DNA of 64,000 nt from Onchocerca volvulus (GCA_000499405.2 HG738138.1:22811231-22875230); one strand, 5' to 3'; shown: positions 34,701 through 49,700, counted from the stretch's first letter. Notes: generated by a model from the sequence alone, not told the origin. Numbers and translations are program-made.

Positions 34701-37700
34701 TGATGAATTTACCGCACATGTAGTCATCAGTGCGGAATCCAGTCCATGCGAGTTTATCTGGATGCTCAACGGACGTGATATTCGTACAATTCCTGGATTT
34801 CGCGTCACATCAACTTTCCATGAATCCACTCTTCACATCAAATCAGCCTTATCAAAACATTCTGGCGAATTGTCAGTTATAGCTAGCAATAAATATGGTA
34901 CTGCGAAATCAGCAGCTAACATCAACGTTCACCCATGTTAGTCTTCGGATTTAAATTAATTTTGACAATTTTCAACTCCACTTCTTAAAAAAAATTTTTT
35001 TTAAATAAACGCTTAATTGATTTATTAATATTTATAATTAACGTCTGCTATTTTTGAGCAATCAACTTTTTGTTTTTATTTGCCTAAAATTTTGAGTTTA
35101 AGAGTAGTCAAGTGGTTTACAAATATTTATAGCTGTTATGGTCATGTGCGCATGTTAGTAGAATCTTATTAACATAGGAATATCTCCAAAGATTTCCTCC
35201 AAAAATATTGCCAGTAATTTTAGAAGAGATGCACGATATACTAAATTTTCAGAGAAGAGATAAATGATATTCTAAGTTTTAAAAAAATATTGCCATAATC
35301 TTTTTTTATCTTAGCTAGCTTAAATTACCACGAGAAGGAATCACTTCATTAGTAAGAATGAAATTCATGATAAAAGCATCTTCCATCGCTTTTCAGCACT
35401 TGAAGAATCGTATGAAATTATTTCGGAAACAGAAACTGTACCAGCCGAACGGCCACCACGAATTGTTTCACCTCTACAATCATCCGTTTTTCGAGAAGGT
35501 ATGTAATTTTCCAAATTTTTCTATATTTTTTAAATTGCAACGTATCAGAAGTAACTTAAGATCATCATTTAATCTTCTAATATGGTGAATCACAGATTGT
35601 GAAGACCACAGACTTTTAGTTTTATTGTGAAATTAAGTTTTCCACTTTCTCTCTCTCTTTAATTTGTAGAAAATTCGAGATATTTTTGGAATTTTCAAAT
35701 TTTTAACGCATAAAATATATAGGTGAATCTTTGGAATTACGTTGTCGTGTTGATGGTTTGCCGCGACCAGAAATTTTCTGGACTAAAGATGAAATTCGTA
35801 TCGACGATTCGGTGATTACTCGACAATATCCAGATGGTAGATATGAACTGATTAGTCCGCAATGTGCACCAAAAGATGCTGGTTTGTATCAATTAACGGC
35901 TCGTAATATCCACGGTATCACGAATACTTCAGCTTATATTCAAATTGAAAGTAAGTAAACATAAATACAAATAACTTTTTAAAATCCTCTGGATATTGAA
36001 AAAAATGAAAAGATTGCAGAAATTTTGTGGCCTCATTATTCATTCAAGTAACTTCACTTTCCTGGTTACTTTTCTGCTCAATAAAAATTATCGTTTCAGA
36101 GGGAGAAATAGAGGAGACGACAACGGAAACGGTAAAAATTTTTAATTTCGATTAAAAAACTTACGAAAAATTTGTAAAACTTTGAGAATTCAATTTTCTT
36201 CAACAAACTTTGTTAATAGATTTAGAATGAAGTGGAATTGTCATGAAGATTTTTCTCATAATCAACCATAATTTTTCAACTTAATTGCATACTAATAAGA
36301 TTTTTGTCAGACTTTTCTGATTGTTTTCGTTTTCAGTTTCTTACTAATTAGTTGATTTAGAAAGACAAAATTCAAATGATTCATCGAGCAACATCAGAAC
36401 CACGATTCAAGAAAGTATTATCGAAGCAATATGAAAACGAAGTAGTAGTGAGCTGCGAAGTGATAAGCGAAACACCGGTACGGACATCTTGGTATAAAGA
36501 TGGACAACAACTTTATCAAACTTATAAATATCGCATGCAGAAATTGAGTGATAACACGCATACTCTTACGATATGCAATATCGATAGACGGGATGAAGGT
36601 ATGAGAATTTGATAAGTAAATAATAAGTAACATAGGTAAATAATAAGCATAGAAGTGAGGGGGGAGTAAAAGAGGAACCTAAGATTAAATAGTTAAATGG
36701 TGAAATTGAATAAATCAAAAAGATTAAATAAATAAATAATAGAATGAAATAGATGAGAAAGATTAAACGGATGATTAATAGAATCAAATTTGAAAATTTC
36801 ACTGATAATTGAATTTCATAAATAAAGTTCTTTATAAATAAATAAGTAAAAATCATTTCAAAAAATCTCATAAATAATATAAATGAATTTCATAAATAAA
36901 GTTTGTCGTTTTTCACGAATTTTCATGGATAAAAATATTCCTCTAGTTTTGTTTATTTAATTTATTAAGAAAAGATATATTATTGATAACTACTCACTTA
37001 TACAATTATGTCTTATTAATTTTCTATATCATAAATCAATACAGTTATGTTAGAAATACCGTATTGTAGATCCTACTGTACTGCAGATCTTGTCAAAAAT
37101 GTCTTTTATTCTAGGCACATATACCTGTCGTGCCGAAAATACATATGGTAGCTCGGAAACAAGCATGTATATTCGATCTTCAGCAAGAACTCCGGAAATA
37201 AGAAAGGAAGTATTGGTTGAAGAAAATGAGAGTGAAGTAGTTGGATTGCAGGATAATACTGGCTATGTGAAAAAGGTATGCAAAGTTTGCATATTTTTTA
37301 ATTTTTCAGAATAATTCTACATATCCATGAAAACGAAAGGAAATAACGGAATAATTGTGAGTGAAAATAGATTTAAACATGTAAAAAAAGTTGAATTATA
37401 AGGATAGCAAGCTTGAAAATGATTGAATTAGTTTTTTTCCTGAGATTTAAAAAAAATTCTGTCAAAATTATGCTTTTTTGTACCAAAAATTCCAAGTCCA
37501 TTTTTCAGAAATACACAGATACAACAGTCAAAGTATTAGTAGGGCCTACAGTAAGCGGCAGTCAAGAAGTATATAGCCATACAGCTGAAATACGAAAGTC
37601 TGAAGGTTTGATTACTTATTTCTAATATCTTCATTATAAATCGTATTTTTTTAGTAAAATAAATTAGTAAATAAAACTTGATATAAAATCAAAATTAAAA

Positions 37701-40700
37701 TTGATATAAATAAAATAAATTTAATAGAAGTTAATTTTAGAAGAGTACAAATTGTTGGTAAAAGTCGCAGAAATCGTCGCAAGTAAATTGGTTGCTAAAG
37801 TGGTAATCGATGAAGCAATACGCATAGCATTAAGGCGAATGAATAAAGAAGTACAGTCTAGTGAAGAGGAAGAATTTGAATCAGTCTGCGAACAGCAATC
37901 ATTCCCACCAAGGTATTACCTGAATCACGTAAATATCTCGATTTACGTGATCTACAGAATCTGCTTATTTACTAATTTACGTGTTTATTTATAGATTCGA
38001 AACAAATATCGAGTGTAATGTTGTTGATGTTGGTGATACTGTTGTGTTGCGTACTGATATTGCTGGATATCCTCAGCCACATGTTGAATGGTATTTCGGT
38101 GAACAGAAACTTGAACAATCAGAGTAAGATTAAATCATTATGGCTTATTAATTTAAATTTACCTATGCTAAGTTTGATTCAATACATTATTTACTTTAAT
38201 TTAGAGTTTTTATGCAACAATTTCTTGAATTGAAGTATTTGAGAATAATATAGGTTTAATTCCATATATTTATTTGAATTCCGAATTTTTTAAACGAAAA
38301 AGATGTGCATTCATTTCAAAAGGCTCGTTTCAATCTGAATTGAACGGAATTTGCCTCCGCCATCTTTTAATCTTTTTATCGTGTTGTTCATTACCATTTA
38401 TGAGAATTTTTCTTCCAGACAAATCAATGTGAAATATGTGAATAAACAGGCAACACTTACAATTAAAAAAGTGGAGAAAAAACATGAAGGTACCTATTAC
38501 TGTCTTGCTGAGAACGAATATGGAAAAGCAGTATTACCATGCAATTTATGCGTTACTGATATTGGCGAACGTAAGTTTTTGCCTTATAAGATGGTGAAAT
38601 GAAGTTTTTTGGATTAAAAAATTGGATTTTTTAATCTCACAAAGCATGGAATAGTTCAATCAATAAAGGAGATAGAAATATTAAAAAGATGGATGTTTCG
38701 AAGTTACTAATAGTGCATTAAAATCAAAAAATCTTACCAAATTATCGCTATGAAAACGAAATACTTTTGTAGTCAATATTGAGTCTTGTGTCAACGATTG
38801 CAAAAAATCATTCAAAATTTACAGAATGGTCCGAATCCACACACAAAATGATGCGACCTTCGATGACTTACACTTTATCGGAAACTGAAACAGAAGTTTC
38901 TTCAAATGTTCATATCACTCATGCTTCAGAATCCTACGATCATTATTTCTCTTCTATTCAACCAGAAACTTTGGTATTAGGTTATTCATGCCTTGCATCA
39001 ACCAGTAAAGTTCATGACGATTCTGTGATCATAACCCGTGAATCGGTGCAAAAAGTAATCGAAAGAGAGCAAGAAGTACCCGAAGCATATATCAACCTAA
39101 ACGTAAATGTTGAACGCACACCATCACTTTTCAAGCACGATGCACGTATTTTACAATCGGCAGATGAGAGCGCTACTATATCTCGACATAAACCACGTTA
39201 TACGAGAGCAGAAGAAGTAATTCAAACTAATGATATATTTCTGATTAGTGATCAACATATCTTGCAAAATCGCCAATCTGTGATTAATGCTACAACAACG
39301 GTTGTGTTCGAAAAGCCACCACAGCGGGCTGTACATGAAGTCACCTGCTTATACGACGATAAGGTTATCAGCTCAAAACTTTTTAGAATTAGATTGATGA
39401 TTGAAAACTAAGTTCATATTAAAATTGATATTGAACTTGAGTTTCAAATATTCAGTATGTTAAAACTTTTCTTCTTGGTAACAGAGCAACCCCTTACATT
39501 ATATCCGTAGAAAAGTATTTTCATTTAGAGAAATCGAAATTAAATTGAATAAATTAGTAAGTGATTATTTTGGTAAATCAGTTTATTATGTGAATGCCTA
39601 TTTATTCCATCATTATTAACAAAATAAAATCAATCTTTTCTGTTATATATTCGGTCAGGATACTGATATCTCATTACTCTACTTTAAGTCACTACGAAAT
39701 GTATCTAATCTCTTCTTTTTGATTATTGTCAATTATTATTATTTCAGGCGCATGTAAGCGAGGAGAATATTCAAGCCGTCAGTACAATTAATCTTCAAAA
39801 AGTTGAAATTGTTGATGAATTTTTCAGCACCATTATGGCTGCAGAGGTTTCTAAGTTTTCTTCTTTTGGAAATAGCTGCCTAAAAGAATTTAATTTAATA
39901 ATTATTTCTGCTTGAGCAACAGAACTAGAATTTACAAGATTTTTGTATTGTTTTAAGAAGCGGTGAAACTTAAAATCTTTAGATATTAAGTTTAAAGTTA
40001 TACCGTCAATTGTAATTGCAATAAATACAGGAAAAGTTCCGCGAAGCATATGCGGAAGCAAACGTTGACGTTAAACGTCCGGACGCTCTATTTGATCATT
40101 TTATAACGGTTGTTGAATCGGAGCATGAACATCTTGAAATGCGTTTGATTGCACCAGTGCTTGTGACGAATCTCGCCACTTGCGACTTTCATTTTCAACA
40201 AAAACCGGAATCGCTGCACGCAGAATCAGTGCATGCGGAATATACCAGAAGGAATGCTGCTGCTGAACAAAGGATCATTATACTTGAGAGCTCATTTCAA
40301 AAATTCAGCGAAGCTATTACATGGAGCTTGAAAAAGGTTTTTATTTTCAATTCTGATTTTTCAAGTAAAAAAATCTATAAGTTGATTTCATGTATCTCTT
40401 TCGAGATATTCGTATTCGATATGCACTCATATACTCTGAAATGCGCTGGATCAAATTACCTATCCATTCTAATGAGATGAATTTGAAACCAAGCGCAATT
40501 ATAATTATTAACAATTTTATTATCAAAAGAAAACAAAAAACTATATTATCGAATCGAAATATCACAAATTAAGAAAAAATAAAAATAGGAAGAAAATTAA
40601 TAAAAAAACAACAAAAAAATGATTTTTTAAAAATTATTAAAAAAAAAAACACAAAACAAATAACTCAATGTGAATTTTTTTAAGGTTCACTTATTTTCTT

Positions 40701-43700
40701 TTTTTGTAAATAAATCCTTCACTTTTTTTTTATTAGTTCTGTTCATTTTTTTTTTTAAATTATTGCTATCTCTGGAGAAAAAAATTACATGTGTAATTTT
40801 CTTCCCTTTAATCTGAGAGCTAACTCCTCATAGAAATAGCCGAAACTTCATCAGTACTAAATTAACTATTATTTAGTTTCGCTGCGATTCGAAAGGGAAC
40901 ATCTGTAGCTTGAAAGTTTCCTGTGAAAATTGCTGGAGTTCAAATTGAGATTTTTAGCATGTCTTTCTAGGTTTCTAAAGTTGCAACTGATAGTGGCACA
41001 GCAGTAGTGCATGCAAATATTAAAATATACAAGCCAGAAGAAATCGGTGAACATGCAACAACGATTGTCGATACAAGGAAAATAGTTCCGGAACTATTCG
41101 CTATCGCTGCTGCAGCTAGCAAATTTAAGGTACATTTATATAGTTAATTTTGTGAAGACTTCAAAATCTTAATTGCAAAATGTGAATTCTGATAATATTG
41201 ACAGTAATTTTTTTTTTTTTTTGCTAGATTTGTCGAATACTTTGTTTACAGTTTTTAATTTTGAAATTACTTGATATTACAGTGTTTATAAAAACATTAT
41301 AACATCAAATATTCTCAAAACGAGTTTTACTGAGCAAACATTGTCACAAATGTTGTAAATTGAGCACTTTCAGCTTACCAGTATTTTTGTGACTTTCACT
41401 AAGAAAGGTGATGTGGCACATCAAGCACTTGTTATCGAATATGAAAGTCTTGTAGAAGATGAAGCAACTCTAAATGTGTCTACGCTTACCGCACCTGGAT
41501 TTCATTCAAAACAGGTGAAATATATGAAATATCAAACCAAATAGTTTCAATTGCTAATAATTCTTGTTATTACTTTTTAATAGAAACATCTTGTATTGAA
41601 TTTACCGAACTTTTTAAATTTTAAGGAAAGTGTATGGTCAATTGGAAAGAAATATGAAAAAGCTGGGGAAATCGAAGCAGATGTTGTAGCTGCTTTTGTG
41701 GAAGTTAGTGCCACATGTCCAAATCAGGTGAGAATTTTGAAAAATAATAAGCAAAATCTAAATCATAAAAAAAAAAAAAATCTGAAATTGATCTTGATTG
41801 ACTGATTTCACTTTTTCGAAACAAAGTTCTGCTTTTGAACGTTTTTGCTCTTTCTGATTATAAAAAACTGGATTGTGTAAAGTATTTCTCCATATTATTC
41901 CACTTTTCGGAAGCAGTGATTGAAAAAACAACTCTTTTTGTTCAATAATCTATATCCCTATGATAATCATTCTTTGGTAAATCAGATAGTAATAATTGAA
42001 AAAATCAATTTGATTGTAGAAAGAAAAAAAAAGAAGGAAATTCTTATTTTCAAAAACTTCTGTCTTTTTTTGATATTGATAGTCATTCAGAACATTGAAT
42101 TGGTAGCATCAATTAGTTTGCCACTATCTGCTCCTGGTATTATGGATATAACTCGATCTTCACAACCACATCTCGAACCATCATCTGCTTCTTTGTCCGA
42201 ATCCTCATCCACAGGTAGATACAAATATCTTCTTCTTATTACTATTGATTTGTTATTATCTCAGATATTTAAAGTATTTTAAGGCTTAGCGGATTATATG
42301 ATTGAGAATCGCAAAATTTTTGATCAAAAATATCAATGAAACAACAAAGAGCTCTTGATGCTTATTTCAAAATCTCTCAAGTATTAAAGAATAAATGCAC
42401 AGAAATGGCGAATTCAAATTTTAATTTTTTTAAAGGATTATTCCAAGCGCCAAAATTTGTCAAAACATTGGAAAATATGACAGCAATAGTTGGTCAGTTT
42501 CATCAATTCAAGTGTATTGTTAGTGGCGCACCAGCACCGAGGATTCGGTGGTATGTGGATGGCGATATTATTCGTGATTCGGAGTGAGTACTACTTCTTT
42601 CTCGTCACTTCAGAAACTTAAATAGATGAAATTTACGTTCCAAATCATTTATTGCAGCATCTAGGTCCGGTATAATGATCGTAGATTATGACCTCATGAA
42701 AAAAATTCATAGCCGAATCATCATCCATTTCCCACAAATTAGTTTAGACCTTGCGATTTAAATTTTTTATTTTATCTGAATAAGTAGCAACATCTTTTTT
42801 TATTTGTTTAAAGTTTTGATATAAAATACCGTATGTTTCAATTTTGTCACTTCTGGCAATCCGTGTAACAAGAAAGCAATTAAGTTAGATTTTTTAAAAT
42901 CTGTTCACTAGTTTAAAGTTTCTGCATTATTTCTAAATATTTGTCATTAATAAATGGGAATTTTATATTCTTGTCTTCTTTAAGCGTTTATCAAACCATT
43001 TATGAAGATGGTGTTTGCATTTTGAAAATCCAAGAGCTTGCGATTGAAGATGAAGGTGAATACACCTGTGAAGCGGTCAATGATGCTGGTCAGGCGATCA
43101 CGAAATGCTTCTTGCAAACTATCAGTTAGTTTACTTTTTAGGTTTTAACGAATTAGTTCTATTCTCATGTATTCCAGAGAAGTTTTTGAATGTTTGGAAA
43201 GGAAACTTCATGATTAGATTAGAAATACTCAATAAGTTGAGAAGTAAATAATCTACAACAAATGGAAATAATTTCATATTTTTGCAATAACTTGTTAAAA
43301 GAATGATCGATGAATTGGTAACTATTCGATCAGCAGATGTGCTGTCATAAGGTACAAGATTTAAACGTCATAAGTGATGGTATGAAGTGAAATATATTAT
43401 CGCATTAGAGTATTCCGACTTGTGTCCTTTTAAACTTATTTTGAATTTTGCTGCAAAATACGAGCAATAATTCATACAAGCACTGTTAATTTGTATTATA
43501 TTCTGTTCATTATTTCATTTTATTCGATCATCATTCTCCCCACAACTATTTCAAGAAATAATAATTCTTCACAGAAACATTCTCGAGTATATCCTCTTGA
43601 ATTCATGACAATTTTTGAAAATGAAAAATTGCCCGTCTTTTTTTACACTTTATGTTTTCTTCCTTTAAAGTAATTTTAATGATTAGTTATCCCTTTATTA

Positions 43701-46700
43701 TAATATACTGTTTTGCTTTATTCTTCATTTGTTACGTTTAAGTCTCGTGTCTTTCACGCGGCATTTCTGCTCACGTTTTCCTCTCCCTATCAAATAATGA
43801 AGCCAAAAAAAGCAGCGGTAATATTTTTTTGGATGACAGTATTTTTGAATTTTAGCCCATTTTATCGAGCTCCATAATATTCAATTTATATGGCAAAAAA
43901 TGAGGCAGGATTCTACATGACAAAAAATTTTTCGAATAATATCAAACATTCAATATTACTACTGCTTAGAAATACTTTTTTTTTTTTTTTTTAATTCTAA
44001 TCAAGCATGCTGATAAATCTTTTTTAGAAGAGAGATATTTCTAGTGCTTTCTAACGATATTTACTTTTTTTTTCTTTTTACTAAAAATAACCTTATAAAA
44101 CTATCTTTTTAGCCGATGCTGATGTTTTGAAATACCAACAACAAGCCATATTTAAAAAAATACTGTATAGCAACGGCGGCAGCAATACCAACAACAGTAG
44201 CGACAATTTGGCATTCCTGGATAATCTTAAATCACTTAGTGATAATACTGGTGGGATTATGTATCGTAATCCTGCTGCTAATTGTGAGGATTTGATAGAA
44301 TGGGATGATAATTCTCGAGATTATCTTGTAGTCAATTATGAGTTTGATCGAACTGAACCACTAAGTGCTGAAACAGCGGTAATTGTGACACGTTACACTT
44401 CCTCGCAGAAAGAATTCCGTAAAAATTTCGCATCACAAGAACGAAGTTTTAATATTTCTGTTTTTCTGCCAGATGCTGCAGTGGAATGTGCTTTTGTTTG
44501 GGCTCTCATCAACTGTGAAAAAACTGAGCTATCTTTGATGTCATCATTTCAGACAGTCAACTTCGTGATTCAAAATTTTCAACCGCAACAAGTACAGAAA
44601 GCCGATCTCTTGCTCTATGTGAAGAAATTAATATTAGAAAATGTTTCGTTCGCCATTTGTCAACCGTGGGAAGAAATTTTATTAGTGAAAAAACCTGAAA
44701 ATTCATTTATCTGGGATAGTGAATATTGTTGGGCGCAAAAAGCACGAGTGGAAATTTTCATTAAAATTTCTAAAGAAAATGTCTCCAGTCAAAATCAACC
44801 TGTGAAAAACATTGTATTAGGAAGTGATTATCTTAGTCACAGTTTTGCTTATTTTGATGTTGTTGGAAAAGATGATACAAAAAGTTTGACCAGTCAAGCA
44901 AATTCAACACTCCCAGTGAAGGAAAATATCAATATTTCGAAAAAGGCAAATAGTGAGCAAAATGAAGAAATGGTTCGCTATAAAGATGAACAAGAGGAAT
45001 CACAAATTCCGATTCTTCCTCAAAAAATTACTAAAGAAAAGCAAGAAGTTGACATTCTGATCAGGAATGATGATAATAAGTTCAAATATGAATTATCTTG
45101 GCAAAAATTTGAAGACCCAGAGATCAATACCAATATTCTATCTGCAATTCGACAATACGTAGATGAGCTGTTTGATTTTGACCCTGTCAAAGCGATAATC
45201 TGCGAACAAAAAGATGTCAATAAACTGAATACAACAAGTAATCAAATAGAAAGTGGCCTTGATTTTGCTGATAAAGTATACCTGGACTGTTCATTTCGTC
45301 GTAGCTTGGAGCATGCTGAAGCAAGTGAAAATCGTAATTTATCAGTATCTGAAATGGAAACATTAGCTTCATCAAGTAGTCATTTGACAGGGAATTTTTC
45401 ATCATCTAGAATTGCTTCTTTAAATTTAAATCCAATTTCTAAAAATATGGTGTCCAGCAAAAAAAGCATTGAATCTAAAGCAGAAGTTAGATCATTAGCA
45501 TGTGAAGCTAATTGCGATTCAAACGAGGACTCGAAACAAAATCTCGATAATCCCGGGAATAAAAAACTCCATAGCAAGCTTGATACTTGCAATAGCTTCA
45601 CCACACCGGATATTCACCCACATCCTGATCTTTCTACTAGAACTTATCTATTACATTCTGCAAATTCGATAGAAAGTACAGATGCCGGTCAAGCTTTTGA
45701 TGCCAGTGAAGAGTTTGAGGTTTTCAGTGCTTCAGCAAATCCCAGGCTACAGCATAATGAAAGTTTTTCAACACCACCACATCCAAGTGCAAATAAGTTT
45801 TATGTATTGGGAGCTGAACATTCAAAGTCTTCCCATGTTAGGTCTGAAATTGTTAACGCTTCAACTTCAAATACCAGAATTTCCACTAAAGAATCGCTGC
45901 CAACTCATGATACCACCACCGACGAATTACCAAGGACTGGAGTAGCTGATAAAATTCGCAAGGACATTGAGGATGAAATTAAAATGAAATCAAAAGATAA
46001 CGAAAAAGTCTTTCAAATTGAACGTGCAATTTATGAAATATCCGAGCAGATAGAAAAGATAGAACGCCGGCAATCTCTAACCGAAGCACAAGCAGAAGCA
46101 GGCGAAGAACTTCTAAAAACAGTTCTTGAAAATATTATCAAGAATGTAGGACAGGATAGTGTTGTGGAAACCATGGTTGCTTATAAAAAACCGGTCGTAT
46201 TACTGCGAGAAAAGTTGACTGATCTCGAAGAGACATTGATGGGAGGAGATTTAGAATCCAGAAATTTGTCGAAATCTATTCCAGAAGCAGAGCCCATTTT
46301 CTCAAAATCGCTGAATGAGGAAGATTTATATGCAGTTCGACAAAGTTCGATCGAGAGAGAAATTCGTGGAACTTCATTATGTGCTCTACGACAAGTTGGA
46401 ATCATCGATAAGGAAGAGATTAGAAGGATGACACCCTTAACGTCAAACATTAAGGAACAACTTCAAAGTTTGGAATGTATGCTTGAAGAAGTTGAGAAGG
46501 AAGAAGAAAATGACATGAAAGAATTGAATGAAGAAATTAAAGTTACCATTCCGGTATATTCTGATGACAAGCGACATGAAGTACATAGTATTCTTATGCA
46601 AATCAACAATGAAATAAGTTTTATCAAACGAAGTTGTCAACGAAATATTTCGAAAACGAGCGTCGATGCTGCAATCCGTTTATTACATAAAGTTCGCAAT

Positions 46701-49700
46701 AATGTCTCTTCAATGATTGATTTGATATCATTGTATAGAAAAAGATTTAAACGAAAATCTCTTGCTACTAATAGAGAACGAATGAAATTATCGAAACGAA
46801 CATCTCGTCATTTATCTCCGACTTCTAAGACTGGATTCTTTTTCAAAGCAGACGCTTCAGTTAATTTTTATCTTGTAAAGCGTGAGGAATCAGAAATCGT
46901 CAACGCCATTGTGAAATTGTGTAGTTCATCTAACAATTCAGAGAATCAAATGTCGAGAAGTCAGAACTCTGAAATTTCTACATATGACGATGCGCTTTTT
47001 GATGATAAAAGTATGATGTTGCAAGAGACAGGAATTAATAATGCACCATGGACAGCTGCTTTGGAGCCAGCCGCTGAAAAAAATGACAAAATTACTTTAT
47101 CAAATTTCGGTGAACCACAAAGCAATTCATTTTCACTAAATTCCCTTCAGGACTCACAAGAAGCAGTTCCTATACCGCCGCCACGAAGGTTACGAGGAAT
47201 AAGCCAGCAAAGTTTTCCACCTCCAATTCCTCCACCTCGTTTGAAGCGTCGTTCAAAATCATGTGATAACTATAAAAATCTTCTTATTCTATCCTGTACT
47301 TCTGATACGCAGAATAGTCTATCGCCTATGCATCAGAATATGACAACGAACGAGAAGGGAGAAGTTTCAATTTATGCAAGTGATTATTCGGATCCGGTGA
47401 ATATCAAGGATTTAGAGGATGCAGAAGAGTCAAACTTATCGACATTTAAACAAAAATCTGAAAAACTTAATGAAATCAATTCCGACAGAATCATCAGCAA
47501 AGAGGGAGACTTTTACAGCTGCTCGTATACTTGGCCATCCAAAGTAAATTATCTTATTTCATTTGAAATATTTGATGAATCTAGTCCAATGCAACTTCTA
47601 TGTGAGGATTCCGATTATTTGCCGGAATCACTTATGCATTCATTTTTGTTTTTTGAGCCAACGAAGAGAGAAGTCCAAGAAGAGAACGAAGAAGAACTTT
47701 TACAGACACTGGAACTTTTGTCAGATTTGAACATAAGTAAAGTCGAAACCATTATTGGAAATGCTACAAAACGACGACAAAATTTTGCTAAACTGAAAGA
47801 TGAAAGAGAAGCGAAAAACTTCCATCCAATTCAAGAGTCCACAACTCCTGAATTGGATGAAAGTTACAACCAATGTATTTCGGAATGCTTAACCGATGTG
47901 GATCAGAAAATAAATGAAAATTCGAAAATGATCGAAAATCCGAGAAACAGTTCATCCGAAGATGAGAATTTCGAAGATATTCAAAAGTCAGCGCAACATT
48001 TGCATGCTTCTTCCAACACAAAAGCACGAGAATCAACCATAACAAATCCATTGGAGGATGAAGCGAATTCGTTACATGAAATTGAATCAATTGATGATGG
48101 AGATGAAATTTTAGATGATTTGGATGATCTAATGGTTATATGCAATCCTCATACCGATGTTATTGATGGTATCGATTTACTGTCAACAATAATGGAAAAT
48201 AGTAAAAGTTCTAAGGTTGCAAATCCATTTATGTCTATGAGTACAAACACTGTCATCTCTGTTGGCATACCAGATATTGATATTCCGACAACAAGCCAAG
48301 ATGTTCAACAAATAGTTGTTGAAGACAAAAAGCAAAGTGATATTACAACGCCAACATTAGAATCAAGCTTAGAGCGCAAGAACTTGACTGCAAAAACTGT
48401 TAATGTTCCTTTTAGTAGAAGCAACAAAGATGGAGTCAATTACTTGGATAGTTACAAGAAAAAAATAATTCTTATATGTGAAGATGATACTAAACAAATA
48501 TCAGAGGAAACTACAATCAATGTAATCTATAAGAGTTGTTCGAGTAAACTCAAGGTGCTAGCAACTCTTTCACCTGAAGTACGAGCTCAAGTTGAAGCAT
48601 GTGCGGTTAATGAAGAAGATTTCGATGTGCTAGTTGAACAACCAGATGAAGCACAGGATTTCACAGTGAAACTTTTAGATCATATTAGTGATTCAATTAG
48701 TCTTGATTTAAAGCTTTCAAATACAGTTGAAGTGAATTTATCGCTAATTCGTAGTGAGCAATACGAAGGTATTCTTTCGTATCAAGTTGGATATCTGACT
48801 GGTGGTGAAACTGACGAAGAGCGAATAAGTGCGACGAGTGATTATGAGCAGCATAATCATTCATCCAAAACTACGGAAGATCGAGTACGACATACCGGTA
48901 TTTCTGTAAATATTGTTGCCCGAAGCATGCATGACGTTGCACGAGCTTCACTCGAAGAAATTCCTTGGGGAAAAGTATCGATGTATATCGTAATGCAACC
49001 TCTTATGACTCGATCGATTAGTGATTCGGGTACACGAAATTCATTGGTCCAAAATGTGACTGTATCGGAATCGAATGAAACTGAAAAACGTTCGCTACAT
49101 TCGCATGAATCATTTCGCTCATCATCACGACAATCTTTTGATTGGACCGAATTTAGTGATCGAAGTGCCAGTTGGCAAAATCTCAGTGTACCAAGTTATG
49201 TGGTTAGAGAAGGATCAACTGCTACAATCACGTGTGAATTCAACAATTTCCTAGCTCCTGGAAGTCTCATTGATTGGTTCAAAGGTAAAACTATAATGCA
49301 AATTGTACCCGGAAAAACAGATCGTATAAGTCATGATCTATTGGAAGTGTTGGTTATTTCACATGTAAGTCTGATGGATGGCGATGTTTACAGTATTCGA
49401 GTCAATGACATCATTTACCCGGTTGCATGCCTGATTGTAGAAAATGTTGACACTTCAAGTGAAAAAATCAATAGCGATATACATTTTATAAGTCCACCAC
49501 AAACACTGTTTGTCATGGAAGGACAACCATCGATTATTTCGTGCCAAGTTAACAGTGCTAATCAAAAAGTTGAATGGTGTAAAGATAATAAGAAATGGGT
49601 GACTGAAAATGAGAGGATACAATTAGAAGCGGATCAGTTTGGATTTCATCGAATAATTATTGATAAATCTGAATTGGAAGATCAGGGAACTTACTATGCT

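Noticed and set aside
34937..34941. Stop codon after the 2.4-kb frame as the end of a gene
   Set aside because: The stop (TAG 34939-34941) overlaps a good donor (CCAT|GTTAGT), and the phase fits the next Ig exon at 35397. The frame is an internal exon.
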